Assembly: GCF_016653635.2 (NCBI RefSeq)
Contig: NZ_CP067420.1
Location: forward strand, 4,862,001 to 4,926,000
Reading direction: 5' to 3'
Source: Skermanella sp. TT6
GTDB taxonomy: Bacteria; Pseudomonadota; Alphaproteobacteria; Azospirillales; Azospirillaceae
DNA length: 64,000 nt
Shown here: positions 36,619 to 45,957 of the stretch, piece after piece
Position numbering within the stretch: the stretch's first letter is position 1
How the letters are laid out: each line of letters begins with the position of its first letter
Notes under the pieces: model-generated
Databases searched by the model: none
What the model saw: the letters and a program-made list of their open reading frames with translations, nothing else
What the model was told of the DNA's origin: nothing
Made by a program: the position numbers and the translations under genes

Positions 36619-37344
36619 ATGGAAAACCCCATCTACATCGCCCTGTCGCGTCAGGACGCGCTGCGCCGGCAGATGGACGTGGTCGCCAACAACCTCGCCA
36701 ACATGACGACGCCGGCCTACAAGAACCAGCGCATGATGTTCCTGGAATACCTGGCGAAGCCGGCGGCCACCCCGGTCGAGAAGATCTCCATGGTGCAGGA
36801 CTACGGCGTCCTGCGGAACACCGCGGTGGGCCCGATCAGCTCCACCGGCAACCCCCTCGACGTGGCGCTCCAGGGCGACGGCTACCTGACGGTCGAGACG
36901 CGCGACGGCCAGCGGTTCACCCGCAACGGCCGCCTGCAGCTCGACCTGGACCGCCAGATCGTCGACACCAACGGCCTGCCGGTGCTGAACGAGCAGGACC
37001 TGCCGATGACCGTGCCGCAGAATTCCGGCCCGGTCACCATCGCGGCGGACGGCACGGTGTCGTCCGACCAGGGCCAGATCGGCCGCATCAAGCTGGTCCG
37101 GTTCGAGCGCGAGCAGTTCATGACCGAGCTGGGCGGCGGGATCTACACCACCGACGAGCCGCCCCTGCCCGCCCCCGGGACCAAGATCGTCCAGGGCGCG
37201 GTCGAGGAATCCAACGTCCAGTCCGTCGTCGAGATGACCCAGATGATCGAGATCTCGCGCCAGTACGCGAACAACCAGAAGATCATCGATGCCGAGCACG
37301 AACGGCAGCGCAACGCCATCACCAAGCTGTCCCGGCTGAGCTGA
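36619..37344 (+). CDS. flgF: flagellar rod protein FlgF
   Basis: 241 residues. Distal-side rod protein. N-terminal MENPIYIALSRQDALRRQMDVVANNLANMTTP and C-terminal VEESNVQSVVEMTQMIEISRQYANNQKII match the flagellar hook/rod family; shorter than FlgE and lacking its central insert. First gene of flgF-flgG-flgA-flgH. GGAACGAGAGCG upstream of the ATG. Confidence 0.95.
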   Translation: MENPIYIALSRQDALRRQMDVVANNLANMTTPAYKNQRMMFLEYLAKPAATPVEKISMVQDYGVLRNTAVGPISSTGNPLDVALQGDGYLTVETRDGQRFTRNGRLQLDLDRQIVDTNGLPVLNEQDLPMTVPQNSGPVTIAADGTVSSDQGQIGRIKLVRFEREQFMTELGGGIYTTDEPPLPAPGTKIVQGAVEESNVQSVVEMTQMIEISRQYANNQKIIDAEHERQRNAITKLSRLS

Positions 37345-37380
37345 AGCCCCGGCTACCCCCGAGAGGAAGAGGAACCAACC

Positions 37381-38166
37381 ATGCGTAGCCTGAGCATCGG
37401 CACCACCGGCATGCTGGCCCAGCAGCTGAACGTCGAGACCATCTCGAACAACATCGCGAACATGACGACGACCGGCTTCAAGCGCCAGCGCGCCGAGTTC
37501 CAGGACCTGCTGTACCAGAACCAGCGCCGGGTCGGCTCGACCTCGTCGGACGCCGGCACGATCGTTCCCTCGGGCGTCCAGATCGGCGCGGGCGTCAAGG
37601 CCGCCGCCGTCTACCGGATCAACGAGCAGGGCAACCTGTCGGTCACCGACAACGCGCTGGACCTGGCGGTGAACGGCCAGGGTTATTTCCAGATCACCCT
37701 GCCCGACGGCGACACCGCCTATACCCGCGCCGGCTCGTTCCAGATCAACGCCGAGGGCACCGTGGTGACGGCCGACGGCTATACCGTGCAGCCCGGCATC
37801 GTCGTCCCGGCCGACGCCGTGGACATCACGGTCAACGGCAGCGGCGAGGTCCAGGTCAAGCTGGACGGCCAGATCCAGCCCCAGGTGGTCGGCCAGATCC
37901 AGCTCGCCGTGTTCCCCAACGAGGCCGGCCTGGAGGCGATCGGCAGCAACCTGCTGCTGGCGACCCCGGCGTCGGGCGACGCCGTCCCCGGCAACCCCTC
38001 GGCCCCCGGCTACGGCCGGCTGGTCCAGGGCGCCCTGGAGACCAGCAACGTCAACATCGTGGCCGAGATCACCAACCTGATCACCGCGCAGCGCGCCTAC
38101 GAGATGAACTCGAAGGTGATCAGCACGACCGACCAGATGATGAACACCACCAGCCAGCTGCGCTGA
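37381..38166 (+). CDS. flgG: flagellar distal rod protein FlgG
   Basis: 261 residues, standard length. N terminus MRSLSIGTTGMLAQQLNVETISNNIANMTTTGFKRQ and C terminus LETSNVNIVAEITNLITAQRAYEMNSKVI are textbook FlgG. GAGAGGAAGAGG precedes the ATG. 36 bases after flgF. Confidence 0.98.
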   Translation: MRSLSIGTTGMLAQQLNVETISNNIANMTTTGFKRQRAEFQDLLYQNQRRVGSTSSDAGTIVPSGVQIGAGVKAAAVYRINEQGNLSVTDNALDLAVNGQGYFQITLPDGDTAYTRAGSFQINAEGTVVTADGYTVQPGIVVPADAVDITVNGSGEVQVKLDGQIQPQVVGQIQLAVFPNEAGLEAIGSNLLLATPASGDAVPGNPSAPGYGRLVQGALETSNVNIVAEITNLITAQRAYEMNSKVISTTDQMMNTTSQLR

Positions 38167-38181
38167 GCGGAGGACCGATAG

Positions 38182-39141
38182 ATGAACAAGCTTTCCCTGA
38201 TCGCCCTGTCCGCCTCCCTCTCCGCCGCGCTGTCCCTCGCCGCCGCCCTGCCGGCCGACTCCGCGACCCTGCGGACCGACGCCACCATCGAGGGCGACAC
38301 CGTCCTCCTGGGCGACCTGTTCGACGACGTCGGCGACAAGGCCGGGCAGCCGGTCGGCCGCGCCCCGGCGCCGGGCCGCCGCGCCACCTACGACGCCGGC
38401 TTCCTGGTGCGGCTCGCCTCCTACCACCAGCTGGGCTGGCGCCCGGCCAGCCAATACGACCGGGTGGTGCTGACCCGCGGCAGCACGATCGTCGACGCCG
38501 AACGGGTCCGCGACGCGGTGGCGCAGGAGCTGGCCGGCCGGTCGGAAGCCGACCGGCTCGACGTCGACCTGGACAACAAGCTGCTGGAATTGCACCTGCC
38601 GAGCGGCCAGCCGGCGACGCTCAAGCTCGAATCCGTGACCTACGACCAAGTCCAGGGCCGCTTCAGCGCCGTCGTCGTCGCTCCCGCCGAAGGGCCGGAA
38701 CAGGGTCGCACCGCCATCTCCGGCCGTGCCGCCGCCATCGTCGAGGTGCCGGTCCTGACCCGCCGGATCAAGCCGGGGGAAATCATCACCGCTTCCGACA
38801 TCGGCTACACCGAGGTGCGGATGAACCGGATCGGCGCCGAGCTGCTCCGCGATGCCGACGATTTGGTCGGCCAGACCCCGCGCCGGCAGATCTCCGCCAA
38901 CACCCCCGTCCGGGCCCGCGACCTGCAGCAGCCGCAGGTCGTCGCCAAGGGCGCGCTGGTCACCATGGTGCTCCAGCACAAGTCGATGATGCTGACCGCC
39001 CAGGGCAAGGCCCTGGAGGGTGGATCCGACGGGGCGGTGATCCGCGTCGTCAACACCATGAGCAACCGCACCGTCGAGGCGGTCGTCGTCGGCCCCAACC
39101 AGGTGACCGTCGCCAGGCCCGGCGCCGCCATCCTGAACTGA
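38182..39141 (+). CDS. flgA: P-ring chaperone FlgA
   Basis: 319 residues. Periplasmic chaperone for FlgI. Signal peptide to about residue 26 (ALPADSA), N-terminal region beginning LRTDATIEGDTVLLGDLFDDVG, and a C-terminal SAF/ChapFlgA domain (VPVLTRRIKPGEIITASDI, RQISANTPVRARDLQQPQVVAKGALVTMV). Its client FlgI is encoded 14 kb away. 15 bases after flgG. Confidence 0.93.
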   Translation: MNKLSLIALSASLSAALSLAAALPADSATLRTDATIEGDTVLLGDLFDDVGDKAGQPVGRAPAPGRRATYDAGFLVRLASYHQLGWRPASQYDRVVLTRGSTIVDAERVRDAVAQELAGRSEADRLDVDLDNKLLELHLPSGQPATLKLESVTYDQVQGRFSAVVVAPAEGPEQGRTAISGRAAAIVEVPVLTRRIKPGEIITASDIGYTEVRMNRIGAELLRDADDLVGQTPRRQISANTPVRARDLQQPQVVAKGALVTMVLQHKSMMLTAQGKALEGGSDGAVIRVVNTMSNRTVEAVVVGPNQVTVARPGAAILN

Positions 39142-39205
39142 TTTCCTGAACTGATCTCCCGAACCGATCTCCTGCCGAAACGTCCGGCACCCGAGGAATA
39201 CCGCC

Positions 39206-40006
39206 ATGTCGACCTTCGCCCGCATCGCCCTGATCGCCGCCGCCGCCGCTTCGCTCTCCGCCTGCAACGCCACGAGCCGCCTGTCCGAAGTGGGCAGCGC
39301 GCCGGCCCTGTCGCAGATCGAGAACCCGAACCGCGCTCCCGGCTTCGTCCCGGTCAGCCTGCCGATGCCGGCGCCGCAGACCGGCGTGCGCGAGGCCAAC
39401 TCGCTGTGGCGCTCGGGCGCCCGGGCCTTCTTCAAGGACCAGCGGGCGAGCCGGGTCGGCGACATCCTGACCGTGACGATCAACATCAACGATCAGGCCC
39501 AGATGAACAACCAGACCACCCGGACCCGGGCCAACAGCGAGAACGCCGGCATGCCGGAGATCTTCGGCTTCGACCTGAACAAGGTCCTGCCCGGCACCAG
39601 CGCCGCCAAGGCGCTGCTGGAAGGCAAGCTGGAGGGCAATTCGACCCAGTACGAGCCGGGCGGGCGCGAGAACCTGCTGGGCCTGTCCAGCGACACCAGC
39701 AACAAGGGCACCGGCCAGATCAACCGCCGGGAGACGATCACCCTGCAGGTCGCGGCGCTGATCACCGACGTGCTGCCCAACGGCAACCTGGTGCTCCAGG
39801 GCCGCCAGGAGGTCCGGGTGAACTTCGAGGTGCGCGAACTGCTGCTGGCCGGCGTGATCCGGCCGGAGGACATCAGCTCCGCCAACTCGATCAGCTACGA
39901 GAAGATCGCCGAGGCCCGGATCTCCTACGGCGGCCGCGGCCAGATCACCGACGTCCAGCAGCCCCGCTACGGCCAGCAGATCTTCGACATCATCATGCCG
40001 TTCTGA
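39206..40006 (+). CDS. flgH: flagellar L-ring lipoprotein FlgH
   Basis: 266 residues. Outer-membrane L ring. Lipobox LSAC with cysteine at about residue 20, then the family blocks SLWRSGARAFFKDQRASRVGDILTV, LQVAALITDVLPNGNLVLQGRQEVRVNFE and AEARISYGGRGQITDVQQPRYGQQ. Last gene of the flgF operon, followed by a strong terminator. Confidence 0.97.
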   Translation: MSTFARIALIAAAAASLSACNATSRLSEVGSAPALSQIENPNRAPGFVPVSLPMPAPQTGVREANSLWRSGARAFFKDQRASRVGDILTVTININDQAQMNNQTTRTRANSENAGMPEIFGFDLNKVLPGTSAAKALLEGKLEGNSTQYEPGGRENLLGLSSDTSNKGTGQINRRETITLQVAALITDVLPNGNLVLQGRQEVRVNFEVRELLLAGVIRPEDISSANSISYEKIAEARISYGGRGQITDVQQPRYGQQIFDIIMPF

Positions 40007-40038
40007 CGAACGGCCCCGGAAAACCGGTGATATCCAGG

Positions 40039-40083
40039 GGGGCTTTCCGCCGTGACGCATTCACGCCGGAAAGCCCCTTTCGG
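40039..40083 (+). terminator. terminator of the flgF-flgG-flgA-flgH operon
   Basis: Long hairpin: 11-bp stem (40039-40049 with 40067-40077), one mismatch, then a 5-bp inner stem; a short T-run follows. 32 bases past flgH. Confidence 0.85.
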
Positions 40084-40132
40084 TGTTTTCCCGTCGATGC
40101 CGGAGACAATGCCAGCGCATCACGATGCCGCG

Positions 40133-40412
40133 TTACTGGCGGGCGTGCTTGGGGCAGCTCCAGCACCTGTCCGGAGTGAATGAATCGCTGAGCTTGGCAA
40201 AGGCCAGCTCGATCGGGCTGTAGGGCGGCGGGATGAGAGGCCAAGCGCTCCTTTGCTTGGGAAAGGCTCCTGGGCATCTGGCTTCCCTGCGCCCGCCGGA
40301 TGCTCGTACTCAGGTCGACGCTGAACCGGCGTGCCGCTGCTCGGAAGAAGTTCCCACTCTCGATCGCTCCGAGAATCCGGACACGCAGATCAGACGAGTA
40401 ACCCTGACCCAT
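40133..40412 (-). pseudogene. IS630-type transposase remnant
   Basis: The 5' part reads MGQGYSSDLRVRILGAIESG and AAARRF, the N-terminal helix-turn-helix of IS630-family transposases. About 100 bases later, in another frame, comes PPPYSPIELAFAKL, the C-terminal DDE region, ending KHARQ and a stop at 40133-40135. Almost the whole catalytic core is deleted and the frame is broken. No terminal repeats or TA duplication could be identified. Confidence 0.75.
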
Positions 40413-40643
40413 GATCCACCTCGCTACACGGTGAATCACACTCGATCCGAGATCACAACATCGATCTGGGTTTTGCGCTCTTCGCTTTAGAACTGCCGTC
40501 CGCCGTCTTGCCGACAGCTCATATCCATATGATACTATCCAGATTACGGAAATTAAACGGGTCTATTGTCTGATATCTTCGGCTTGGGATAGAAGCCCGG
40601 GAACTGCTTAACCTCAGGCCAGACAGTGATACGGAGACAAACC
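40413..40643. other. intergenic region ahead of the HAF-repeat gene
   Basis: A/T-richer than the flanking flagellar genes. I see no gene, clear promoter or repeat in it; together with the remnant transposase it makes a 637-base gap after flgH. Confidence 0.5.
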
Positions 40644-41675
40644 ATGCGCTCGCATCACCTGCTCCTCCTGGCCACCATCGCCTTCGCTCCCGGCACGGCT
40701 CTAGCCGTCCCGACCTACACAATCACGGATATCGGAGACCTCGGCGGAACCTTCAGCCTTGGCTTTGATGTCAACAATGCCGGCCAAGTCACCGGTGCCG
40801 GTCTCATTCAGAATGATGTCGGCCAGCATGCGTTCCTGTGGGACCCTGTGAGCGGAATACAGGACCTCGGCACGCTCGGCGGGCGTTTCAGCCAAGGAAT
40901 TGGTATAAACGCCAGAGGTCAGATAACAGGGAACAGCCTATTACCCGGCCCTGAGATCACGGGCAGGGTCCATGCCTTTCTATGGGAACCCACCACCGGC
41001 ATGCGGGATCTCGGCACCATCAGCGGGGGCGACGGCTTCAGCCAAGGCACGGACATCAACGACCAAGGCCAAGTGACCGGCGGCGGTAACATCGACGACC
41101 CCAACACCCCAAGCCATGCATTCCTGTGGGACCCTGCAACCGGCATGCAGGACCTCGGCACTCTCGACGGAGACAGGGTCAGCCTCGGCCTGGGTATCAA
41201 TGCAGGCGGCCAAGTGACGGGCAGGAGCGGGACATTCGATGACACGGCAGGTAGGTACAATGCCTTCTTATGGGATCCGGCGACCGGCATGCGGGATATC
41301 GGCACCCGCAGCGGGGAGTTCAGCATCGGCAACGACATCAACGATAGGGGTCAGATAACGGGAACCAACCAAACCAGTGACGCAGACTTTCGTGCATTCC
41401 TGTGGGACTCAGCGAACGGCATACAGGATCTCGGCACACTGGGAGGAAGGTACAGTTCCGGAAACGGCATCAACAACAGCGGCCAAGTGGTAGGATCGAG
41501 CGAAGACGCAAACAGATCCGAGCATGCGTTCCTGTGGGACGGGACGAGCATGTTCGACCTGAATGGGTTGATCAGTCCAGAGGCAGGATGGACCGTCATA
41601 CGTGGAGAGGCGATCAGTGATAGGCGCCGGAAGGCTTATGGATCAACTGGCGCCGGTACTCTGCTCGACCCATGA
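40644..41675 (+). CDS. secreted HAF-repeat protein
   Basis: 343 residues. Signal peptide to about residue 21 (GTALA). The mature protein is made of about six repeats of ~38-40 residues around HAFLWDPATGMQDLGTLGG followed by (I/V)N..GQ(V/I)TG. The last repeat is divergent and the protein ends SDRRRKAYGSTGAGTLLDP where relatives usually finish with another RAFLLTP-type block, so the end looks worn. GGAGA precedes the ATG. Lower GC and neighbouring IS remnant point to horizontal gain. Function of HAF proteins is unknown. Confidence 0.8.
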   Translation: MRSHHLLLLATIAFAPGTALAVPTYTITDIGDLGGTFSLGFDVNNAGQVTGAGLIQNDVGQHAFLWDPVSGIQDLGTLGGRFSQGIGINARGQITGNSLLPGPEITGRVHAFLWEPTTGMRDLGTISGGDGFSQGTDINDQGQVTGGGNIDDPNTPSHAFLWDPATGMQDLGTLDGDRVSLGLGINAGGQVTGRSGTFDDTAGRYNAFLWDPATGMRDIGTRSGEFSIGNDINDRGQITGTNQTSDADFRAFLWDSANGIQDLGTLGGRYSSGNGINNSGQVVGSSEDANRSEHAFLWDGTSMFDLNGLISPEAGWTVIRGEAISDRRRKAYGSTGAGTLLDP

Positions 41676-41680
41676 TCCGC

Positions 41681-42202
41681 TCAAGCCTGGGCACGATTCC
41701 GCATCAGGCGGGTAAGGCTTTCCCCCAGCACCAGAAGGCTGACACCCAGGAGCGCTACATCCTTGATCAGAAACTGGCCGGTGGCGTTAAGCCAGGGGAA
41801 GCTGCCCAAGGACTCTTCCCAGATCGGCAGCGCGAACATGGTGGAAACGGTGACGGCGAAGGTCAGAGCGCCAAGTGCGCCACCGACGACACCCGCACGT
41901 GCCGACCATGGCGAGGCAACCAGCAGTATCGCGGTGATGAGTTCGACGACGCCGAGAAGATATGCCGCGCCCGCCTCACCGAACGCCGGGTAAAGCCAAG
42001 CAAGCCAAGGTGTCCCACTGATGAGCGGCTTGAGCGCATCGATCTCGATCTGAGTGAACTTCAGAATACCGATCAGGAAAAGCGGCAGGACAATACCGGC
42101 GAGTGACACGACCCGGCCGGTGAACGTGAAGCGGCTGGGCAGTTCTGTCCGCGAGAGATAGGCGGCTGCGCCGACGGCGGATCGAACGGGATTGTTCATC
42201 AT
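41681..42202 (-). CDS. YkgB/RclC-like (DUF417) membrane protein
   Basis: 173 residues with four to five membrane helices (VVSLAGIVLPLFLIGILKFT, GVVELITAILLVASPW, AGVVGGALGALTFAVTVSTMF, FLIKDVALLGVSLLVLG). The FTQIEIDALKPLISGTPWLAW block is typical of the YkgB family; E. coli RclC of this family protects against reactive chlorine. ATG 42202 has GAGGA just upstream. Divergent from a MarR-type regulator; two operator-like palindromes fill the 84-base gap. Confidence 0.82.
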   Translation of the reverse strand: MMNNPVRSAVGAAAYLSRTELPSRFTFTGRVVSLAGIVLPLFLIGILKFTQIEIDALKPLISGTPWLAWLYPAFGEAGAAYLLGVVELITAILLVASPWSARAGVVGGALGALTFAVTVSTMFALPIWEESLGSFPWLNATGQFLIKDVALLGVSLLVLGESLTRLMRNRAQA

Positions 42203-42220
42203 AAGTCCTCTGATCAATTG

Positions 42221-42235
42221 TATGCGTCAAGCATA
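42221..42235. promoter_or_regulatory. operator palindrome 1 (MarR/YkgB)
   Basis: TATGC-GTCAA-GCATA; same arms as the site centred 39 bases to the right. Confidence 0.65.
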
Positions 42236-42259
42236 TAACATAGATAGGGGATTGATGTC

Positions 42260-42274
42260 TATGCGCCATGCATA
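42260..42274. promoter_or_regulatory. operator palindrome 2 (MarR/YkgB)
   Basis: TATGC-GCCAT-GCATA, followed by TATATTTT, which could be the -10 of the regulator gene; binding here would repress it. Confidence 0.65.
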
Positions 42275-42286
42275 TATTTTCGACGC

Positions 42287-42838
42287 ATGAACGACGACAG
42301 AACTGCCAATATCGTCGGTGCGCTTGCCCTGGCCATCTCCGACACTCTGCTCCGCGGAGCCCAGGCCGCTGCACCGGAACCAGGCCCCGCCGCAGCCGCC
42401 ATATCGCTGCTCGCTCACGATCCGGGCATGTCGATCGACCGGCTACGGCGCGCGCTTGGTCTGTCGCATCCAGGTGCGGTGCGTCTGGTCGATCGCCTGG
42501 TGGCGAATGGCGCAGTAATTCGTGAAGTCTCTGATCGCGATCGTCGTGCCGTCGCGCTCGTCTTGACTGAAGCCGGCCGAAGAACCTGCGCGGACATTCG
42601 GGCGGCGCGATTGGACGGCGTCGCCAAAATGCTCGATCTGCTCGATGCGGATGAACGTGCCGCTCTGGGTACGTTGACGGAGAAGTTGCTGCGTGGGCTT
42701 ATCAAGGGCGAAAATCACGCCTACTCGGTCTGTCGGCTCTGCGATGAGAGCGCGTGTGTGGATTGTCCCGTTTCCAGTGCATTGGGGTCCTCCGACCCGA
42801 TCAGATGCCAAGAACGCGACATCTCCTCTTCGAAATAA
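42287..42838 (+). CDS. MarR-family transcriptional regulator with C-terminal cysteine cluster
   Basis: 183 residues. Winged helix-turn-helix around 48-95 (SIDRLRRALGLSHPGAVRLVDRLVANG, SDRDRRAVALVLTEAG), then a dimerisation helix and a C-terminal CRLCDESACVDC: Cys149, 152, 157 and 160 in a C-x2-C-x4-C-x2-C spacing, plus Cys174. The cluster could bind zinc or act as an oxidant switch. No clear ribosome site, so it may be translated from a very short leader. Divergent from a YkgB-type gene, its likely target. Confidence 0.85.
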   Translation: MNDDRTANIVGALALAISDTLLRGAQAAAPEPGPAAAAISLLAHDPGMSIDRLRRALGLSHPGAVRLVDRLVANGAVIREVSDRDRRAVALVLTEAGRRTCADIRAARLDGVAKMLDLLDADERAALGTLTEKLLRGLIKGENHAYSVCRLCDESACVDCPVSSALGSSDPIRCQERDISSSK

Positions 42839-43084
42839 GGTTATAAGACCACTCGCTCCGGCATGCCGTCGTCGCGTCGGTCGGTAATCACTCGTCCACA
42901 GCTTGCGGGAAACCTCGGAAGAAGTTCAAGAAATGCATCGACACGCGAACAGGCAACGATATCCCCATTCTGCGTGTGCGATCACCTCGGGCGAGGCCAC
43001 CCGCCACTCGTAACAAATGGCCGCCAGCGCTGTTGAACTTCCTCGAGTACAAGAACTTTCATGGAAGACGACAGGAGACCGGCA

Positions 43085-43165
43085 ATGCTCAAGGGTGGAA
43101 TTCTCTGGATGATGGGTGTCCCGCTGATCGTGATCATCGTGCTCCTGGTTATCGGCGTGATCTGA
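43085..43165 (+). CDS. 26-residue membrane microprotein
   Basis: MLKGGILWMMGVPLIVIIVL and six more residues: a Lys at position 3 and a single hydrophobic helix to the end. AGGAGA lies 7 bases before the ATG, the best ribosome site in the area. Comparable tiny proteins of the MLKG-LLW-GVP kind are widespread in alphaproteobacteria and of unknown function. 34 bases ahead of the Tat-exported oxidoreductase. Confidence 0.6.
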   Translation: MLKGGILWMMGVPLIVIIVLLVIGVI

Positions 43166-43199
43166 TCCGCCCGCGGGCTTCAAGGGAGAGCGCACGCCC

Positions 43200-44498
43200 A
43201 TGTCATTCGAGCTTCCGTTCCTCTCCCGCCGGACCTTGATCAGGACCGGCTCCATCGGCTTACTGTCCGCCGTCGCCGGTCCCGCGATGGCGGCCGGCGG
43301 TCCGGCGGCACCCGGCCCGACGCCGCTGGACAGGGGCAAGGTGGAAGGCGGCAAGGTGACCTTTCCCAACTGGCGCGGCGAGGCCGACCGCCCCTCCCCT
43401 CCGCCGCCGGCACCCCTGCCGCCGGACCAGCGCGTCGGGTTCGCGATCGTCGGGCTCGGCCGCCTGTCCCTGGAGCAGCTCCTGCCCGCCTTCGCCGAAT
43501 GCAAGCGGGCGCGGCCGGTGGCCCTGGTCTCGGGATCGCCGGAGAAGGCCAGGCTGGTGGCCGCCCAGTACGGCATTCCCGACCAGGCCGTGTACGACTA
43601 CGCGGGTTTCGACCGGATCGCCGAAGATCCCCGGGTCCAGGTCGTCTATGTCGTGCTGCCCAACGGGCTTCACCGCGAGTTCGTGATGCGCGCCGCCAAG
43701 GCCGGGAAGCACGTCATGTGCGAGAAGCCGATGGCCAACAACTCGGCCGAGGCGCGGGACATGGTCGCCGCCTGCGACCAGGCCGGCGTCAAGCTGATGG
43801 TGGCCTACCGCTGCCAGTACGAACCCTATAACCGCGAGACCATCCAGCGGGTCCGCTCCGGCGACATGGGCGCCGCGCGGTTCATCGAGGCGACCAATAC
43901 CCAGGTGATGGGACCCGGCGACCAGTGGCGCTTCAGCAAGGCGCTGGCCGGCGGCGGCGCGCTGCCCGACATCGGCCTCTATTGCCTGAACACGGCCCGA
44001 GCGATCACCGGGGAGGAGCCGATCGAGGTCTTCGCCCGGATCTTCAACCCGGAAGGCGACCCGCGCTACCGCGAAGTCGAGGAATCCGTCTCCTTCATGC
44101 TGCGCTTCCCCTCCGGGACGATCGCCAACTGCACGACCAGCTACGGCGCCCACGAGAGCAAGGACCTGCGGGTTCGGTTGGAGAAAGGCTGGATCGACCT
44201 GGAGAACGCCTTCGCCTACGAGGGCCAGCAGATGCAGGTGGCGCACCGGGGCGGCAAGGCGGAGATCGTCGAGCGGGTGCGCCTGCCGCAGCAGAACCAG
44301 TTCGCGCTCGAGATCGACCACATGGCGTCCTGCGTCAAGGAGAACCGGATGCCGCGGACGCCCGGCCAGGAGGGCGTGCAGGACCATGTCCTGATGGAAG
44401 CCCTGTATGAATCCGCCCGCACCATGGCTCCGGTGTCCCTCAAGGCGGTGTCCGGGCGGGACACGACCCGGGGACCGGAACCGCAGCAGGAGGGCTGA
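43200..44498 (+). CDS. Tat-exported Gfo/Idh/MocA-family oxidoreductase
   Basis: 432 residues. The N terminus has a twin-arginine signal (SRRTLIRTGSIGLLSAVAGPAMA), then a ~60-residue Pro-rich lead, and a Rossmann domain (FAIVGLGRLSLEQLLPAFAE, VVYVVLPNGLHREFV, GKHVMCEKPMANN with the family EKP) and a C-terminal alpha/beta domain. This plan, export with tightly bound NADP, is that of Zymomonas glucose-fructose oxidoreductase, the best-known member; the actual sugar is not certain. AGGGAGAG is 10 bases ahead of the ATG. Confidence 0.88.
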   Translation: MSFELPFLSRRTLIRTGSIGLLSAVAGPAMAAGGPAAPGPTPLDRGKVEGGKVTFPNWRGEADRPSPPPPAPLPPDQRVGFAIVGLGRLSLEQLLPAFAECKRARPVALVSGSPEKARLVAAQYGIPDQAVYDYAGFDRIAEDPRVQVVYVVLPNGLHREFVMRAAKAGKHVMCEKPMANNSAEARDMVAACDQAGVKLMVAYRCQYEPYNRETIQRVRSGDMGAARFIEATNTQVMGPGDQWRFSKALAGGGALPDIGLYCLNTARAITGEEPIEVFARIFNPEGDPRYREVEESVSFMLRFPSGTIANCTTSYGAHESKDLRVRLEKGWIDLENAFAYEGQQMQVAHRGGKAEIVERVRLPQQNQFALEIDHMASCVKENRMPRTPGQEGVQDHVLMEALYESARTMAPVSLKAVSGRDTTRGPEPQQEG

Positions 44499-44517
44499 AG
44501 CGCATCCGGACCGGGCG

Positions 44518-45531
<1,014 letters not shown>

Positions 45532-45571
45532 GTATTCCTCCCTTGACCTTATTTTCGTCTGACGGCGGCGA

Positions 45572-45853
45572 TCAGCGGATCGGCAGAACGATATCCCGGT
45601 ATTCCGGATGACGTTCCACGTAGCTTTGCACGAAGGTGCAGTACGGCTCGACCTTCAGGCCGCGGCGCCGGACGTCGTCCAGCACGCCGCTGGCCAGCTT
45701 CGATCCGATGCCTTGTCCGGACAGCGCCTCGGGCACTTCGGTATGGACGAGGGCGATGACATCGTCCTTCAGCCGGTAGTCCATGAACGCAACGGTGCCC
45801 TTCACGTCCATCTCGTACCGGTTATCCGCTTGATTGTCGGTGACTTCCGCCAC
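45572..45853 (-). CDS. small GNAT-type N-acetyltransferase (YjdJ-like)
   Basis: 93 residues, the minimal GCN5-like fold. Acetyl-CoA site LSGQGIGSKLASGVLDDVRRRG, ending VEPYCTFVQSYVERHPEYRDIV, the usual end of this short family. GTG start with AGGAGA about 9 bases upstream; an ATG 5 codons earlier is in frame. About 40 bases ahead of egtD on the same strand. Confidence 0.8.
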   Translation of the reverse strand: MAEVTDNQADNRYEMDVKGTVAFMDYRLKDDVIALVHTEVPEALSGQGIGSKLASGVLDDVRRRGLKVEPYCTFVQSYVERHPEYRDIVLPIR

Positions 45854-45957
45854 GGGCGTTCTCCTCATGCAGGGTCTCGATGCCTTGCAAGGGAGAACAC
45901 CCCGGCGGGGGGCTTGGTTCGACAGGAACCGCAAACCTTTCCAAGCCCTCCAGGCGT

